A stretch of 64,000 nucleotides of DNA from positions 1-64,000 of the forward strand of contig CAIRYQ010000044.1 of NCBI GenBank assembly GCA_903882875.1, in the 5' to 3' direction. Source of the DNA: an uncultured Spartobacteria bacterium. Its GTDB lineage: Bacteria; Verrucomicrobiota; Verrucomicrobiia; Chthoniobacterales; Chthoniobacteraceae. Shown here piece after piece: positions 62,081 through 64,000 of the stretch. Both the position numbers and the translations under genes were made by a program. Every line of letters begins with the position of its first letter. The first letter of the stretch is position 1. A model generated the notes under the pieces. The model made no database searches. It saw only the letters and a program-made list of their open reading frames with translations, and was not told the origin of the DNA.

Positions 62081-64000
62081 TCAGCCAGCCCTCCGTTTGA
62101 TGAGCTTGTTGCGGCGCTGCTTGCCGCGCGATTCGGCATCCGACGCTGCGGCCGGTGCGCTGTCGGCCTGCGCGTCGGAACCGCCGAGGCGTGCGGTGAG
62201 GAGTCTGATCGTCGGACATTCGAAGAGAGTGATGATCGAGACGTTGCGATGCATCTCGCGGCGGATGGCTGCGACGACGATCACGGCCTTGAGCGAAGTG
62301 CCGCCGGCGTCGAAGAAATTTTCGTCCGCGCCGATGTGCGGGCGGCCCAGCGCCTTTTTCCAAATCGCAGCCAGCGATTGTTCAAGGGCACCTGAGTTGC
62401 CGGGCATTTCACCAGCGATTGAGTTGGCAGATTGCTGACGGATGCGGGAGGAATCCATCGCGGCGACGACGGACTCGATGTCGCTGAGATCGTCGCCAAG
62501 GCGCTGCAATGCCGAGGTGAGCCTGATGCGGTCATGCAAGAACGGTAGAGTCTGAGCAGTGTTGTCCTTCTGTGCCGTCGCGGGTGCGACCTGCTCATTC
62601 GGCTCGTAGCGCAGCGATGCGAGCGATGCTGCGGGTAGCGTGAGCGTGAACTCCGGCCCGTCCGGTGCTGCGCCGAGTTGCGCGAGAAAGTCACGAGCTG
62701 GTTTGTTACGATCTGTGCGGCGATAGGAAAGTTCGACGCTTGTCTTTCCGCCGCGCAACGCGCGGGATGCGAGCGTGGCGAGCATGTGATGCTCGACGCC
62801 TTTGCCGAGCGTGCGGCAGCTCAGGAGCATCGTGTCCACGACGACGCGATCCTCCCCGACGGTGTGCAGCGTCGCGCCGACGAGGCCGTAGTCGCCGAAA
62901 CGGTCGCTCACGCTGGTCACCAGGCAACGCGCACCGGATTTCAGGAAATCGCGCAGTTCGCTTTCCGAACGGCGGACGGTGGTGAGGTTGAACTGGTTTG
63001 TGCGCTGCGTGAGCTGTGCGACTCGGGCGATCTGATCGTCGGTGGCCTCGGTGGTCTCGATGCGCAGTTGCAGGCTGTCGAGGAAGTCGCGGAGCGTCGG
63101 TGCGTTGCCGCGCAGTTCTTCGCGTCCGGCGTTTGCGCGATACCATTCGCCGCGCTCGCGATCCTCCTTCGTCGTGGTGGCGCGATCGAGAATCCAAAGG
63201 CTGTCTAGGAATGCAGGGATGCGATCGTGCTGCTGCGGGAGCTGGAGTGTGATCACCTCGGGGCACGCTGCGCGGACGGCGGCACACTCGACGGGATTGT
63301 CGTCAAGGAAGATGAATGTATCGAGGCCGACGTTGAGCTGTTCGGCGAGCGAGCGGAGATTGTCAGGCTTCGGTTCCCAGTTGATCCGCCAGCCCGCGAG
63401 ATGCTCGCGGCGCAGCGGCATGTCGTCGCGCTGATCGAAAACGGCGACGACATCGGCCTCCTGGTTCTTGCTGCACAGGGCGAGCAGCACTCCGGCCTGC
63501 GATTGGGCGACCATGAATTCTTGCAGGCGTTTGAATGGCTGTGTGAGCGCGATGCCGTCCGGCCCGTCTTCGGCGGCGAGGCCCTGCCAGAGCGTGTTGT
63601 CGCAATCGAGGACGATCACTTTCACATGAGGCGCGGTCGCGCTGAAAATCGCGCGCGCGATCGCGGTGCCGAGCGCGGCGTAGCCCTCGGGCGTGAATGG
63701 CATGTGGCCGAGCTGATGGCTGTGCGCGTCGTGCAATTCGCGCACGGGATATATTGTGAGAATGTCGTGAGAGCTGATGCAGCGGATGTGCGGATGCCGC
63801 GCGGCGCGGGCGAGGATTTCGGATTCGGCTTCTGCGAGCGCACCGTTCGCTGTCGTGTGCGGCGTGAGCGCAAGGATGAGCGGGTTGCCCGCGGCTGCGG
63901 CGAAGGTATCGAGCGCGCTGCAAAACTCGGCGACCTTCGCGCGGAGTCCGTCGAGCCTTTTGTCCGAGGCGGCGGTTGCGGTGCGGCGGGCGTAAATGTT
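62081..64000 (-). CDS. FkbH-like HAD-IIIC glyceryl transferase fused to a carrier domain (5' end outside window)
   Basis: Open to the window edge; 639 residues are visible. The first about 90 (RLDGLRAKVAEFCSALDTFA, GNPLILALTPHTTANG) fit the end of the N-terminal SGNH-like part of FkbH proteins. The HAD-IIIC domain has VIVLDCDNTLWQGLAAEDG with both Asp residues, LLALCSKNQEADVVAVF, and FIFLDDNPVECAAVRA. A GNAT-like domain follows (RVAQLTQRTNQFNLTTVRRS, VDTMLLSCRTLGKGVEHHML). The C-terminus adds a complete carrier domain, ADENFFDAGGTSLKAVIVVA, which ordinary FkbH lacks. FkbH takes a glyceryl group from 1,3-bisphosphoglycerate, removes phosphate and loads it on an ACP; here the carrier is built in. 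The protein's start and any earlier genes lie upstream. Confidence 0.9.
   Translation of the reverse strand, partial: NIYARRTATAASDKRLDGLRAKVAEFCSALDTFAAAAGNPLILALTPHTTANGALAEAESEILARAARHPHIRCISSHDILTIYPVRELHDAHSHQLGHMPFTPEGYAALGTAIARAIFSATAPHVKVIVLDCDNTLWQGLAAEDGPDGIALTQPFKRLQEFMVAQSQAGVLLALCSKNQEADVVAVFDQRDDMPLRREHLAGWRINWEPKPDNLRSLAEQLNVGLDTFIFLDDNPVECAAVRAACPEVITLQLPQQHDRIPAFLDSLWILDRATTTKEDRERGEWYRANAGREELRGNAPTLRDFLDSLQLRIETTEATDDQIARVAQLTQRTNQFNLTTVRRSESELRDFLKSGARCLVTSVSDRFGDYGLVGATLHTVGEDRVVVDTMLLSCRTLGKGVEHHMLATLASRALRGGKTSVELSYRRTDRNKPARDFLAQLGAAPDGPEFTLTLPAASLASLRYEPNEQVAPATAQKDNTAQTLPFLHDRIRLTSALQRLGDDLSDIESVVAAMDSSRIRQQSANSIAGEMPGNSGALEQSLAAIWKKALGRPHIGADENFFDAGGTSLKAVIVVAAIRREMHRNVSIITLFECPTIRLLTARLGGSDAQADSAPAAASDAESRGKQRRNKLIKRRAG

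Noticed and set aside
1-64000. tRNA, rRNA, integrase, prophage or plasmid origin
   Set aside because: I saw no cloverleaf, rRNA-like or recombinase sequence in the intergenic stretches.

Overview
The window looks like part of a high-GC genome of the Verrucomicrobia (PVC group), probably near Chthoniobacter/Spartobacteria. The evidence is the combination of secreted DUF1080, PQQ-propeller, ThuA and DUF1549/DUF1553 proteins, a DUF5069 protein, an autotransporter-associated strand repeat inside a VWA protein, and palindromic intergenic repeats of a kind I recall from these phyla. This placement is inference from family content; no rRNA or tRNA gene is visible.

Layout. 1-4052: a palindromic repeat and a possible gene remnant, then secreted hydrolase-type genes (SGNH esterase, PQQ propeller, DUF1080) and a DUF5069 protein. 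4214-7640: a type ISP restriction-modification gene whose catalytic middle is missing; a compact lower-GC type II system (SPPY methyltransferase plus BglII/BstYI-like endonuclease) sits exactly in the gap. 7641-8917: about 1.3 kb without a gene, holding a degenerate 21-nt tandem repeat and a 223-bp nested inverted-repeat element. 8918-20754: ECF sigma factor, a 1403-residue anti-sigma-like/VWA protein and a 2344-residue membrane protein, apparently one operon. 20812-39784: mostly housekeeping and envelope genes (five-PAS hybrid kinase, UbiD decarboxylase, ThuA, HI0933-type flavoprotein, ribBA, OmpA-like protein, PIG-L deacetylase, DUF1549/1553 protein, glycosyltransferase, panD, HTH-MBL protein, larE).

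64000-39798 (minus strand): one uninterrupted run of 16 genes, continuing upstream beyond the window edge. In transcription order: FkbH-like glyceryl transferase with fused carrier domain (partial), 3-hydroxyacyl-ACP dehydrogenase, FkbJ/ZmaD-type ACP, acyl-ACP dehydrogenase, stand-alone adenylation protein with a serine-type code, PKS (KS-AT-KR-ACP), NRPS (C-A-PCP-TE), Sfp-type phosphopantetheinyl transferase, ABC-2 permease (Wzm-like), glycosyltransferase, ABC ATPase with C-terminal domain (Wzt-like), three more glycosyltransferases, an AsnB-type amidotransferase and a last glycosyltransferase. Most junctions overlap by 4 nt or are separated by fewer than 60 nt.

The first five genes match the enzymes known to make hydroxymalonyl-ACP (FkbH route) and aminomalonyl-ACP (ZmaJ route) PKS extender units, but share one set of dehydrogenases and one free ACP. 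My reading is a hybrid PKS-NRPS product carrying a glycerate- or serine-derived unit, which is then glycosylated and exported by a polysaccharide-type ABC transporter. This is the most likely undescribed system here. The split R-M locus and the sigma/VWA/giant-protein operon are the next most interesting.
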